A DNA stretch of 40,535 nucleotides, taken from Polaromonas sp. UBA4122 (lineage in GTDB: Bacteria > Pseudomonadota > Gammaproteobacteria > Burkholderiales > Burkholderiaceae_C). Under the pieces are notes generated by a model. That model saw nothing but the letters and a program-made list of their open reading frames with translations, had not been told where the DNA came from and ran no database searches. A program made the translations under genes and the position numbers. Location of the stretch: assembly GCA_002381615.1 (NCBI GenBank), contig DFWY01000001.1:24310-64844 (forward strand), read 5' to 3'. Position 1 is the stretch's first letter; every line of letters starts with the position of its first letter. Below are positions 16,634 through 23,534 of the stretch, piece by piece.

Positions 16634-16909
16634 ATGAACCCTCGTATCGCGCTTCTTCTTCTCGTACTGACCGCGTGCTCGACCACTGGCGTCGTCCCGA
16701 TGGACAAGGGCACATATATGGTCTCCAAACGAAGCGCACAGGTTGGCTTCGGACCGGCGGATGGTGCAAAAGCTGATGTTTATGTCGAAGCCAATGCGTT
16801 CTGCGCAAAGGACAACAAGACGGTTGAAACGGTAACACTCAACATGACAGACTCTGGCTTCGCCAAACCAGCAAGCGCTTCGCTTCAGTTTCGTTGCGTG
16901 TCAAAGTAG
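16634..16909 (+). CDS. Small unknown lipoprotein (cassette-like gene)
   Basis: 91 residues. The N-terminus MNPRIALLLLVLTACSTTGV is a lipoprotein signal with lipobox LTAC (Cys15), so the mature protein should be membrane-anchored in the periplasm. The body (KGTYMVSKRSAQVGFGPADG, ANAFCAKDNKTVETV, LQFRCV) aligns by eye with the N-terminal half of the next lipoprotein (PETYLLSREDHGGIFGSASS, ANAFAADQGKVAIPI, FEYQFRVV). The two look paralogous. Function unknown. GGAG lies 7 bases upstream of the ATG. Confidence 0.8.
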   Translation: MNPRIALLLLVLTACSTTGVVPMDKGTYMVSKRSAQVGFGPADGAKADVYVEANAFCAKDNKTVETVTLNMTDSGFAKPASASLQFRCVSK

Positions 16910-16952
16910 CGCGCAGTCATTCGAGCGAGCAATTCATGCCTTTCATCGGCGG

Positions 16953-17004
16953 GGCAAACCCTTTCCATCGAGCGGACGTCCTCCGCTCAAGTAAAACGTT
17001 AGAC
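16953..17004 (+). other. Candidate integron attC site 3 (short)
   Basis: GTTAGAC (16998-17004) is a full GTTRRRY box. Before it lies a 7-bp hairpin GAGCGGA/TCCGCTC (16970-16976, 16982-16988) and a degenerate left box GGCAAAC (16953-16959). At 52 bp it is shorter than a typical attC; a longer site reaching back to the stop at 16909 is possible. Confidence 0.35.
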
Positions 17005-17050
17005 CTCTCTGACCCATCGCGGCGGTCACAATCACCATAAGGAAACTTCT

Positions 17051-17545
17051 ATGAAACGAGCACTTGCAGCACTGAGTATCGTCTTGGCTGGCTGCGCCAA
17101 TCCTGGCATCGTCCAGATTTCGCCAGAGACCTACCTGTTGTCCAGAGAGGATCATGGCGGCATATTTGGGAGTGCGAGTTCATTGAAGGCTGGCGTAATT
17201 GCCGACGCAAACGCGTTCGCTGCCGATCAAGGGAAAGTTGCGATTCCCATCTCCGCACATGAAACACCAGTGGGCGTCATGGGAAAGTGGGCGAAGTTTG
17301 AATACCAGTTTCGGGTGGTCGACAAAAACGATCCAGAAGTGCGTCGGACAGCCCTCGTTCCACGGGCCGACATAGTGATCGAAAAGACAGAGAATATTTC
17401 TGCCGACGTTCGAACCAAGGACGAATCTGCCAAGCCAAAAGATGTCTACACAGAGTTGATCAAGTTGGACTATCTGCGGAAGAAAGGTATCCTGACCGAT
17501 GCCGAGTTTGAAACGCAGAAGAAGAAACTCCTGAGTGGAAACTGA
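17051..17545 (+). CDS. Unknown lipoprotein with C-terminal SHOCT domain
   Basis: 164 residues. The signal MKRALAALSIVLAGCANPGI has lipobox LAGC (Cys15). The central domain (YLLSREDHGGIFGSAS, ANAFAADQGKVAIPI, WAKFEYQFRVVDK) is shared with the preceding small lipoprotein. The C-terminus DVYTELIKLDYLRKKGILTD, then AEFETQKKKLL, is a typical SHOCT oligomerisation motif. I recall proteins of this type among integron cassettes, which fits its place after a GTTAGAC box. Function unknown. AAGGAAACTTCT precedes the ATG as ribosome site. No attC-like end is seen downstream; the array appears cut there. Confidence 0.82.
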   Translation: MKRALAALSIVLAGCANPGIVQISPETYLLSREDHGGIFGSASSLKAGVIADANAFAADQGKVAIPISAHETPVGVMGKWAKFEYQFRVVDKNDPEVRRTALVPRADIVIEKTENISADVRTKDESAKPKDVYTELIKLDYLRKKGILTDAEFETQKKKLLSGN

Positions 17546-17618
17546 AGTGTCAAGACAGAAGTTCGCTCCCGTGACGAAGACGCCTGATCGGGTAGCCGCG
17601 GGTGAGGCGGGTGAGGGG

Positions 17619-17736
17619 TCAGGTCTCCCATTTCCCATATTTCACTTTGTGACCCTCCTGCAACCCCTCTTCGTTGTCGTCAACCATGGGCTTGTAACGT
17701 GCTTGCCAATACGTGAACAAGTGATTACAATAAACC
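17619..17736 (-). pseudogene. Possible 3' end of a lost gene, REP-like tail
   Basis: On the minus strand a frame reads FTYWQARYKPMVDDNEEG, then LQEGHKVKYGKWET and stop, inside a GGGGTCAGGTCTCCC motif resembling REP/RAYT-associated ends. It overlaps the promoter region of the plus-strand toxin gene. I do not recognise the family and cannot exclude chance. Confidence 0.25.
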
Positions 17737-18039
17737 ATGTTCACCATCAAACGCCTGCCCGAATTCGACGCATGGTTTGAAGGGCTGCGCGACCGCACGA
17801 CAAGCATTCGCCTTGGGGTGCGCCTGGACAAGGTGCAGCGCGGCATCTTGGACGATGTCACGCCCGTGGGCGATGGCGTGTTTGAGATGCGCGAGTTCTT
17901 TGGCCCCGGCTGGCGCATGTACTACGTGCAGCACGGCGCGATGTTGATCGTCATGCTGGGCGGCGGCGACAAGTCCAGCCAAACCAGCGACATTGCAGCG
18001 GCCAAAAAACTCGCTGCCAGCCTCGTTTTCAAGGAGTAA
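17737..18039 (+). CDS. RelE/ParE-superfamily (HigB-type) toxin
   Basis: 100 residues, full length for the addiction-module killer family related to phage Gp49/HigB, which are ribosome-dependent mRNA interferases. Visible features are IKRLPEFDAWFEGLRD at the start, RLDKVQRGILDDVTPVGDGV and MREFFGPGWRMYYV (the conserved arginine-rich strand), then MLIVMLGGGDKSSQTSDI. It precedes its antitoxin by 3 bases, the reversed toxin-first order typical of HigBA. The ribosome site for the antitoxin (AAGGAG) lies inside the last toxin codons. It sits downstream of the cassette-like genes and converges on recG. Confidence 0.9.
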   Translation: MFTIKRLPEFDAWFEGLRDRTTSIRLGVRLDKVQRGILDDVTPVGDGVFEMREFFGPGWRMYYVQHGAMLIVMLGGGDKSSQTSDIAAAKKLAASLVFKE

Positions 18040-18042
18040 ACC

Positions 18043-18351
18043 ATGAGTAAAAAAATCAATGTCGAAGACCTGCCCGAGTTCGATTTGGCCGAGCACCTTA
18101 AAACCGACGAGGATATTGCCACGTATCTGAGCGTGGTGCTTGAGGACGACGATCCGTCCGAGCTGCTGCACGCCTTGGGCGTGGTGGCCCGAGCACGCGG
18201 CATGGCGGATGTGGCCCGTGCGGCGGGCCTGACGCGCGAGGCGCTTTACAAGGCGCTGCGTCCCAACTCCCAACCGCGTTTTGACACCATTGCCCGTGTC
18301 TGCCGCGCCTTGGGGCTGAAGCTCACCACGCAGGTGAAAGTTCATGCTTGA
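18043..18351 (+). CDS. HigA-type helix-turn-helix antitoxin
   Basis: 102 residues of the addiction-module antidote family. An acidic N-terminal part (LPEFDLAEHLKTDEDIATYL) likely binds the toxin. The C-terminal Cro/CI-like helix-turn-helix is seen in MADVARAAGLTREALYKALR and FDTIARVCRALGLKL. The ATG is 3 bases after the toxin stop and preceded by AAGGAG at 6 bases, implying coupled and efficient translation. By family knowledge it neutralises the toxin and represses the shared promoter; no clear palindromic operator was found upstream of the toxin. Confidence 0.9.
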   Translation: MSKKINVEDLPEFDLAEHLKTDEDIATYLSVVLEDDDPSELLHALGVVARARGMADVARAAGLTREALYKALRPNSQPRFDTIARVCRALGLKLTTQVKVHA

Positions 18352-18460
18352 TGCAGCCCTCAAAGATTGGAATTTGGCTGGTGTTCATGCGTAAAACCTA
18401 GCTGCGCACTGCATCGGATGCGCTGCGCGCGCCGCTGATTTCTACGTTACTCGCCACAAC

Positions 18461-20542
18461 TCAAGCCTTCAAAAACTCCGCCTTCCCCCCCAACCACCGC
18501 AAAACATGCCGCTGCGCCAGCTCCGCATGCTGATCGAGCATCACCGGCGCCAGCTCCCGTGCCCAGGCCAGCAGCTCCCTATCGGTCGCCAGATCCGCAA
18601 AGCGCAACAGCGGCGCACCGGACTGCCGCGCCCCCAAAAACTCGCCCGGCCCGCGTATCTCCAGGTCGCGCTGGGCAATTTCAAAACCGTCATTGGTTTC
18701 CACCATCGCTTTGAGGCGCGCCCGTGCCGTTTCACCCAGACGCGGCGCGTCGCCCGTGGAATACAGCAGCACGCAAGCCGAAGCCGCCGCGCCGCGCCCC
18801 ACCCGGCCGCGCAGCTGGTGCAGCTGGCTCAAGCCGAAACGCTCGGCATGTTCAATCACCATCAGCGAGGCATTGGGCACATCCACGCCCACTTCAATCA
18901 CGGTGGTACTTACCAGCACGCCCATCTGCCCGCTGGTAAAGAGGCTCATCACGGCCCTTTTCTCGGCCACCGGCATGCGCGAGTGCAGCAGGCCGACCAT
19001 CACGCCGGGCAAGGCGGCACTCAAGGCCTCATGCGTCTGGGTGGCGTTGACGAGGTCGATCGACTCGCTTTCTTCAATCAGTGGACAGACCCAGTAAATC
19101 TGCCGGCCTTCGTCAATTTGCCCGCGTATGCGCTCAATCACTTCGTCTCGCCGCGCTTCGTTCACCACTTTGGTGACGATGGGCGTGCGCCCGGGCGGCA
19201 ACTCGTCGATGGTGGAAACATCGAGGTCGGCGTAGTAACTCATGGCCAGCGTCCGCGGAATCGGCGTGGCGGTCATCATCAGCAAATGCGGCTCCTGGCC
19301 GTCATCGGTCATTTTGCTGCGCAGCGCCAGGCGCTGGGCCACGCCAAAGCGGTGCTGCTCATCAATGATGGCGAGCGCCAGATTATTGAATTTCACCTTG
19401 TCCTGAATCACCGCGTGCGTGCCGATGACCAGACCCGCCTGGCCGCTTTCGATCAGTGCCAGCATCTCGCGCCGCTCCTTGGCCTTCTGGCTGCCGGTGA
19501 GCCAGGCGGTCGTGATGCCCAAAGGCTCCAGCCAGCTGATCAGTTTGCGAAAATGCTGCTCGGCCAGAATTTCGGTGGGCGCCATCAAGGCGCACTGCCA
19601 GCCCGCGTCAATGCAGCGCGCCGCAGCCAGCGCCGCCACCACGGTCTTGCCAGCGCCGACATCGCCCTGCAGCAGGCGGTGCATGGGAATGCGTTTTTTC
19701 AGGTCGGCTTCAATTTCCGCGCAGACGCGCTGCTGCGCTGCCGTCAGCCGGAACGGCAGGCGCTCCAAGAGTTGCTCGTGCAAGGTGCAATGGACGCCGT
19801 CCATCGCCGGGCCGCTTAGCGCGGGCGCGCGCATCGCGGCACGCACGCGCCGGGCCTGCAACTGCGACAGCTGCTGGGCCAGCAACTCCTCGGCTTTGAG
19901 GCGCTGCCAGGCCGGATGGCTGCGGTCTTCCAGGGTGGCCAGCGCCACGTCGGGCGTCGGGTGATGCAAAAACTGTAGCGCTTCGCGTAGGCTCCACAAG
20001 GGCTGTGGCATGTTTTCGCTTAAAAAATTCGCAGGAATCGTTTCTCTGAGGTCGGCACGGGCAAGGCCGCTCAACACCGCCTTGCGCAGGTAGACCTGGG
20101 GCAAGCTGGCTGCTGTGGGGTAGACAGGCGTCAGCGCACCGGGCAATTCGCCGCCGGCCAGTTTGAAGCTGGGATGCACCATCTCGCGGCCCATAAAACC
20201 GCCGCGAATCTCGCCACGCACCCGGACCTGGGCGCCCACGCTGAGGGTTTTCTGGTGCGAGGGGTAAAAATTGAGGAAACGCAGCACACAGGTGTCGCTG
20301 CCGTCGTCCAGCGTCACCCGCAACTGGCGGCGCGGCCCGAGCGTTATTTCGCTGTGGGTCACCTGCCCTTCAATCTGCACCACATCGCCGCCCTGCGCAT
20401 CGCTGAGCCGCACGATGCGGGTTTCGTCCTCGTAACGCAGGGGCAAATGCAGTGCCAGGTCAATGTCGCGACGCAGCCCCAGTTTTTCGAGGGCTTTTTG
20501 TGCCGGTGATTTGTTCGGTGATTTGGCAGGCGACGGGGTCAT
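18461..20542 (-). CDS. recG: ATP-dependent DNA helicase RecG
   Basis: Monomeric superfamily 2 translocase that remodels stalled forks and D-loops. The 693-residue product has an N-terminal OB/wedge domain (RYEDETRIVRLSDAQGGDVV, EIRGGFMGREMVHPSF), Walker A GDVGAGKT (~293-300), Walker B DEQH (394-397), MTATPIPRTLAMSYYADLDV and motif VI region HQLRGRVGRG, plus the C-terminal TRG-like HVLRWLGGKAEFL. All motifs are intact. It is flanked by accessory DNA on both sides. In many relatives it lies near oxyR, and here only an oxyR stump remains downstream. The promoter should lie in 20543-20595. Confidence 0.97.
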   Translation of the reverse strand: MTPSPAKSPNKSPAQKALEKLGLRRDIDLALHLPLRYEDETRIVRLSDAQGGDVVQIEGQVTHSEITLGPRRQLRVTLDDGSDTCVLRFLNFYPSHQKTLSVGAQVRVRGEIRGGFMGREMVHPSFKLAGGELPGALTPVYPTAASLPQVYLRKAVLSGLARADLRETIPANFLSENMPQPLWSLREALQFLHHPTPDVALATLEDRSHPAWQRLKAEELLAQQLSQLQARRVRAAMRAPALSGPAMDGVHCTLHEQLLERLPFRLTAAQQRVCAEIEADLKKRIPMHRLLQGDVGAGKTVVAALAAARCIDAGWQCALMAPTEILAEQHFRKLISWLEPLGITTAWLTGSQKAKERREMLALIESGQAGLVIGTHAVIQDKVKFNNLALAIIDEQHRFGVAQRLALRSKMTDDGQEPHLLMMTATPIPRTLAMSYYADLDVSTIDELPPGRTPIVTKVVNEARRDEVIERIRGQIDEGRQIYWVCPLIEESESIDLVNATQTHEALSAALPGVMVGLLHSRMPVAEKRAVMSLFTSGQMGVLVSTTVIEVGVDVPNASLMVIEHAERFGLSQLHQLRGRVGRGAAASACVLLYSTGDAPRLGETARARLKAMVETNDGFEIAQRDLEIRGPGEFLGARQSGAPLLRFADLATDRELLAWARELAPVMLDQHAELAQRHVLRWLGGKAEFLKA

Positions 20543-20595
20543 ACGCCGATTTTGCCCGCTACTTCAGACTTGCCAAGCCATTGCGAGAGAGGCGA

Positions 20596-20724
20596 TCAAA
20601 CTGTCCAGTCTTCGACCTGCAGGTCGCTTAACTGCGCAAATGCACGGTCGTTTGTCACCAGTACCGCGCCTATGCCGTGAGCGTGCGTAGCAATCAGCAG
20701 GTCAAGCGACCCGAGGCTATATCC
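20596..20724 (-). pseudogene. VapC-type PIN toxin, C-terminal remnant
   Basis: About 42 codons matching the end of VapC toxins: LGSLDLLIATHAHGIGAVLV, then TNDRAFAQL and LQVEDW. The N-terminal two thirds with the first catalytic aspartate are missing. The 5' boundary coincides with a palindromic element (20715-20762), which has replaced or interrupted the gene. No VapB-like antitoxin is next to it. Confidence 0.85.
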
Positions 20725-20762
20725 CCTGTGCAGTATGCGTAAGCAGCTATTAAAAATATAGC
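20715..20762. repeat. Palindromic element with leader, intergenic copy 1
   Basis: GGCTATATCCCC leader, CAGTATGCGTAAGC, then core AGCTATTAAAAATATAGC (20745-20762). It marks the break point of the vapC remnant on its left and of a PIN-gene tail on its right. Confidence 0.7.
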
Positions 20763-20765
20763 AAA

Positions 20766-20801
20766 TCAGTGCTGTAACTGGGCGATGAAAGTTTGCGGCA
20801 G
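20766..20801 (-). pseudogene. Tail of a second PIN toxin gene
   Basis: The 36 bases encode LPQTFIAQLQH and stop on the minus strand. They are nearly identical to the last codons of the intact PIN gene at 23535 (LPQTFIAQVQH). Everything upstream of this tail is lost; a GGGTCAGATTCCAATT motif follows at 20810. Confidence 0.75.
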
Positions 20802-20861
20802 AGGAATTAGGGTCAGATTCCAATTGCTCTGAGTCTGAATCTAGAAGCCCAGTTGTGAATC

Positions 20862-20891
20862 AAATAAAGCGGCCTCCGAGCCGCTTTATTT
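20862..20891. terminator. Bidirectional terminator, copy A
   Basis: Perfect 12-bp arms AAATAAAGCGGC (20862-20873) and GCCGCTTTATTT (20880-20891) enclose a CTCCGA loop. A GC-rich stem base flanked by A/T runs gives an intrinsic terminator in both directions. The same 30 bases occur at 23264-23293. Confidence 0.85.
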
Positions 20892-20901
20892 ATAACAAAT
20901 C

Positions 20902-20950
20902 AGGCTATAGCCCCCGATCAGCATGCGCATACAGCTATTATTTTTATAGC
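20902..20950. repeat. Palindromic element with leader, intergenic copy 2
   Basis: GGCTATAGCCCCCG leader, CAGCATGCGCATAC, core AGCTATTATTTTTATAGC (20933-20950). This is the best-preserved copy in the window and serves as a reference for the others. Confidence 0.75.
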
Positions 20951-20983
20951 GTTCTTGCCATATGAGATGCCGTTAGCAACGGA

Positions 20984-21140
20984 TCAAGCAGGAACAATTT
21001 CCACCGATGCCAGATCGTTGCCCACAAGCGATTCAGTGTCTTGAGGCGAATGACCTTCGGCGGCTACCCCAAACCAGCGACAACTCCTGGAAATCTGCGT
21101 CACGGGTGACGATCTCCGCACATCGAATCGCACCCAGCTT
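20984..21140 (-). pseudogene. DUF5615-type (PIN-like) toxin remnant A
   Basis: On the minus strand one frame reads CAEIVTRDADFQELSLVWG, matching the VTxDxDF core of DUF5615 PIN-like proteins. A frameshift follows, then PPKVIRLKT in another frame, and finally ESLVGNDLASVEIVPA and stop at 20984. The N-terminus and a middle piece are missing. The tail is nearly identical to the remnant at 23387-23533. Confidence 0.65.
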
Positions 21141-21214
21141 AAACGCTCAAATTCAGTCAATGCAGGTGTTTCAACAGTCGCTGAAATCAATGTATGCAAT
21201 GAAACTCTTGCATT

Positions 21215-21270
21215 ATTTCACTTGAAATGGCATATTCAGCATCTGTTGAAACTCTCATTTCAAGTGAAAT
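21215..21270. promoter_or_regulatory. Paired operator-like palindromes before the AbiEi gene
   Basis: ATTTCACTTGAAAT (21215-21228) and ATTTCAAGTGAAAT (21257-21270) are reverse complements of each other and each is itself near-palindromic (TTTCA-NN-TGAAA). They are 42 bp centre to centre, about four helical turns, and the second ends one base before the ATG. A weak promoter fits (TTGCAT at 21208, CATATT at 21231), with the first site in its spacer. AbiEi antitoxins are known to repress their own promoters through paired inverted repeats. Confidence 0.6.
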
Positions 21271-21271
21271 C

Positions 21272-22366
21272 ATGCCAACCCCGCCAGACATAGAGACCCA
21301 GTGGCCCAACCGACTGCGCGAACTGCTGGCGGCATCGCCTATTGTGCAGGACGTGGTTATCGCCACCGAACCAGCGGGCGAACCCGGTGGGTTCCGTGCC
21401 GACGGTGAAGTCCACTTCCGTATTGCTGACGAGAGCCATCGCCTCGTGATCGAGTGCAAGTCTTCCGGCCAACCGCGCCATGTGCGCGATGCCATGAGCC
21501 AGTTGGGCCGCGAGATTACTCGCTCCCACGAACTGACGCGTGGCCTGGTGGTCGCGCCGTTCCTCTCCCTGGCCTCACGTGCCCTGCTGGCCGAGTCGGG
21601 CATGGGTTGGCTGGACCTGGCGGGCAACGCCCGCATCGTGTTCCCGCGCTTTTTTTTGGAAATCAGCATGGCCAATCGAGACCCGTTCGCGACGAAACGA
21701 GCGCATCGGTCTCTTTTTTCGCCGAAGTCTGCCCGCCTTCTTCAACTACTGCTACTGCGGCCACAGGCGTGGAAGGTGGTCGACCTGGCCACCGAAGCTG
21801 GTGTGAGCGTCGGTCAGGTCAGCAATGTGCGTAAAGCCCTTATTGACAGAGAGTGGGCGCAGACCGAAGCCGGAGAAGGCTTTCACCTCACGAAACCGAA
21901 CGCGCTACTCGATGCCTGGCGCGACGACGGCGTGCAGGCCCCTACCCTTTTGAAGCGGGCCTATACCCTCCAACATGGCGCGGGGCTTGATTCGGCCATT
22001 GATCAGGCCTTCGCGGTCGCTGCGGCCTCGGGGGCAAAGTTGCGCCTTGCGTCCCATTCGGTGGCGCGCCGGGTTGCGCCGTTTGCGCGCGTCTCCGGTG
22101 AGTTCTTCTACGCCGACGCAGCAGGCCTGCAATTACTTGAAAATCATCTGCAGCTCGTACCAACCGACAAGGGCGAAAACGCCACCATTTACCGAGCAAA
22201 AGACGACGGTCTGTGGATGGAACCCATCAACCTGCAAAGTGAAATCAAGGGCACGGGGCTGATCCAGACCTACCTGGATTTGTTGGCAAGCGGTGAGCGC
22301 GGGCGGGAGGCGGCTGAGCATTGGCGTGCCGAGAAAATCACGCCAATTTTGACGGAGGCGCCATGA
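21272..22366 (+). CDS. AbiEi-family antitoxin-like protein with nuclease-like N-domain
   Basis: 364 residues from the ATG at 21272; an in-frame ATG at 21227 would overlap the first operator, so it is not preferred. The N-terminal ~130 residues resemble a PD-(D/E)xK fold: FRADGEVHF (D44), then RLVIECKSSGQP (E61, K63). A winged-helix segment follows (~165-195, VVDLATEAGVSVGQVSNVRK), then a C-terminal domain (LRLASHSVARRVAPFARVSG, GLIQTYLDLLASGERGREAA) typical of long AbiEi-type antitoxins. It overlaps the partner toxin gene by four bases. The expected role is antitoxin and autorepressor of a type IV system. Whether the nuclease-like motif is active is unknown. Confidence 0.8.
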   Translation: MPTPPDIETQWPNRLRELLAASPIVQDVVIATEPAGEPGGFRADGEVHFRIADESHRLVIECKSSGQPRHVRDAMSQLGREITRSHELTRGLVVAPFLSLASRALLAESGMGWLDLAGNARIVFPRFFLEISMANRDPFATKRAHRSLFSPKSARLLQLLLLRPQAWKVVDLATEAGVSVGQVSNVRKALIDREWAQTEAGEGFHLTKPNALLDAWRDDGVQAPTLLKRAYTLQHGAGLDSAIDQAFAVAAASGAKLRLASHSVARRVAPFARVSGEFFYADAAGLQLLENHLQLVPTDKGENATIYRAKDDGLWMEPINLQSEIKGTGLIQTYLDLLASGERGREAAEHWRAEKITPILTEAP

Positions 22367-23211
22367 TGGAACCCCAGTCAGCCAATGACTACGATGACCG
22401 GGGCGCACGCGCGGTCTATTCGGTCTTGCTGGAAATCGGCCAGGTGATCGGTGCGTACCGGGACCGTTTCGTCGTCATCGGCGGATCAGTACCGTGGCTC
22501 CTTTTTCCACAGGCGCAGCCACCCCATATTGGCACGCTTGACATCGACTTGAGCCTTGACGCCGAGGCGCTTGGTGACGGGGAATACAAGGGTTTGGTAG
22601 AGATGCTGGAAGACGCTGGCTACCAACGCGCGGCTGAAAACATGAAGGTGTTTCAACTGCGCCGGGTCGTGCAGATTGACGCAGGGGACCCTGTCGCCGT
22701 CATCATCGACTTGCTGATGCCGCGAGAAGCCAAGTTTGATCGAAACAAGCCATCCCTGCTGGCGAACTTTGCGGTGCAAAAAGCTGACGGTGCCGCTGTG
22801 GCGATGCGCGACTTCATCGTGCATAAACTCGATGGCCGTATGCCAGATGGCCGCCCAAACACCGTCGATCTGCGCGTGGCGAGCATTCCTGCGTTTCTGG
22901 TGATGAAGGGGTATGCGCTGCGTGGGCGTGACAAGCGCAAGGACGCCTACGATATCTATTTCTCGGTTCGTCAGTTCGATGGCGGCCCGCTTGCGCTGGC
23001 ACAAGCCTGTCGACCGCTGCTGGGGGACCCGGTGGCGCTCCAAGGCTACCAATGCATCGCGGAGAAATTTTCCAGGGAGGGTGGCTTCGGACCAGTCACG
23101 GTGCGAGAGTTCATGACGGAATCTGCGGCCCTTGGCGAGATGACAACGGACCAAGTAGAGCTCGATGCCTTTCGCCAAGTCAGGGCTTGGCTCGACGAGC
23201 TTGGCCTTTAG
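22363..23211 (+). CDS. AbiEii-like nucleotidyltransferase toxin
   Basis: 282 residues from the ATG at 22363 (ATGATG; the second ATG at 22366 is equally possible). GGAGG lies just upstream, within the end of the AbiEi gene. The nucleotidyltransferase signature is present: VVIGGSVPWLLF (GGS, 40-42), then TLDIDLSLD (D60, D62). Further family features are VAVIIDLLMPREAK and FLVMKGYALRGRDKRKDAYD (conserved Lys and KDxYD). It fits the AbiEii/nucleotidyl transferase toxin family, which in characterised systems blocks growth or aborts phage infection. A terminator lies 52 bases after the stop. Confidence 0.82.
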   Translation: MMEPQSANDYDDRGARAVYSVLLEIGQVIGAYRDRFVVIGGSVPWLLFPQAQPPHIGTLDIDLSLDAEALGDGEYKGLVEMLEDAGYQRAAENMKVFQLRRVVQIDAGDPVAVIIDLLMPREAKFDRNKPSLLANFAVQKADGAAVAMRDFIVHKLDGRMPDGRPNTVDLRVASIPAFLVMKGYALRGRDKRKDAYDIYFSVRQFDGGPLALAQACRPLLGDPVALQGYQCIAEKFSREGGFGPVTVREFMTESAALGEMTTDQVELDAFRQVRAWLDELGL

Positions 23212-23263
23212 GCACTCGCAAATATTCGCCTGGATGCAGACACCACACCTCCAGCCCTGAACC

Positions 23264-23293
23264 AAATAAAGCGGCCTCCGAGCCGCTTTATTT
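23264..23293. terminator. Bidirectional terminator, copy B
   Basis: AAATAAAGCGGC (23264-23275), loop CTCCGA, GCCGCTTTATTT (23282-23293). It is placed to end the AbiE-type transcript from the left and any PIN-gene read-through from the right. Confidence 0.88.
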
Positions 23294-23304
23294 ATAACCA
23301 ATCA

Positions 23305-23352
23305 GGCTCTAGTCCCCGTTCAGAATGCGCAAGAAGCTATTATTTTAAGAGC
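23305..23352. repeat. Palindromic element with leader, intergenic copy 3
   Basis: GGCTCTAGTCCCCG leader, CAGAATGCGCAAG, core AGCTATTATTTTAAGAGC. The right arm has one mismatch. Confidence 0.65.
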
Positions 23353-23386
23353 ATCTTTAACACTGCACGTGCCGCTGATAAAACAA

Positions 23387-23533
23387 TCAACCAGGAATTA
23401 TTTCTACGGACGCCAGATCGTTGCTGACAAGCGATTCAGTAATAGCATCCCGGTTATCAATCAACACCTCAATGTGGCCGCCCGAGACTGATTTTGGGTT
23501 TTGAGGCGACTAACCCTCGGGGGCTGGCCGCCG
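23387..23533 (-). pseudogene. DUF5615-type (PIN-like) toxin remnant B
   Basis: Minus strand: GQPPRVSRLKTQNQSRAATL in one frame, matching the xPPKVIRL end-part of DUF5615 proteins, then a frame change to VLIDNRDAITESLVSNDLAS and VEIIPG stop at 23387. The catalytic core is absent. It abuts the 3' end of the intact PIN gene. Compared with remnant A it keeps the middle piece that A lacks. Confidence 0.65.
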
Positions 23534-23534
23534 A

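Larger units (their letters stand above)
20861..20953. repeat. Direct repeat A flanking the AbiE-type operon
   Basis: About 90 bases nearly identical to 23263-23355. Each unit consists of a bidirectional terminator, TATAAC(A/C)AATCAGGCT, and a palindromic element with its leader. Beyond it both copies continue into related DUF5615-type gene ends. The AbiE-type operon lies between the two units, 2.4 kb apart. Confidence 0.85.
23263..23355. repeat. Direct repeat B flanking the AbiE-type operon
   Basis: Second unit of the repeat described at 20861-20953, in the same orientation. Differences are scattered single bases (GGCTCTAGTCCCCG for GGCTATAGCCCCCG; core right arm AGAGC for ATAGC). Confidence 0.85.

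Noticed and set aside
18506-19819. 437-codon plus-strand open frame opposite recG
   Set aside because: Antisense of RecG with every helicase motif intact on the minus strand; His/Gln-rich composition and no recognisable domain.
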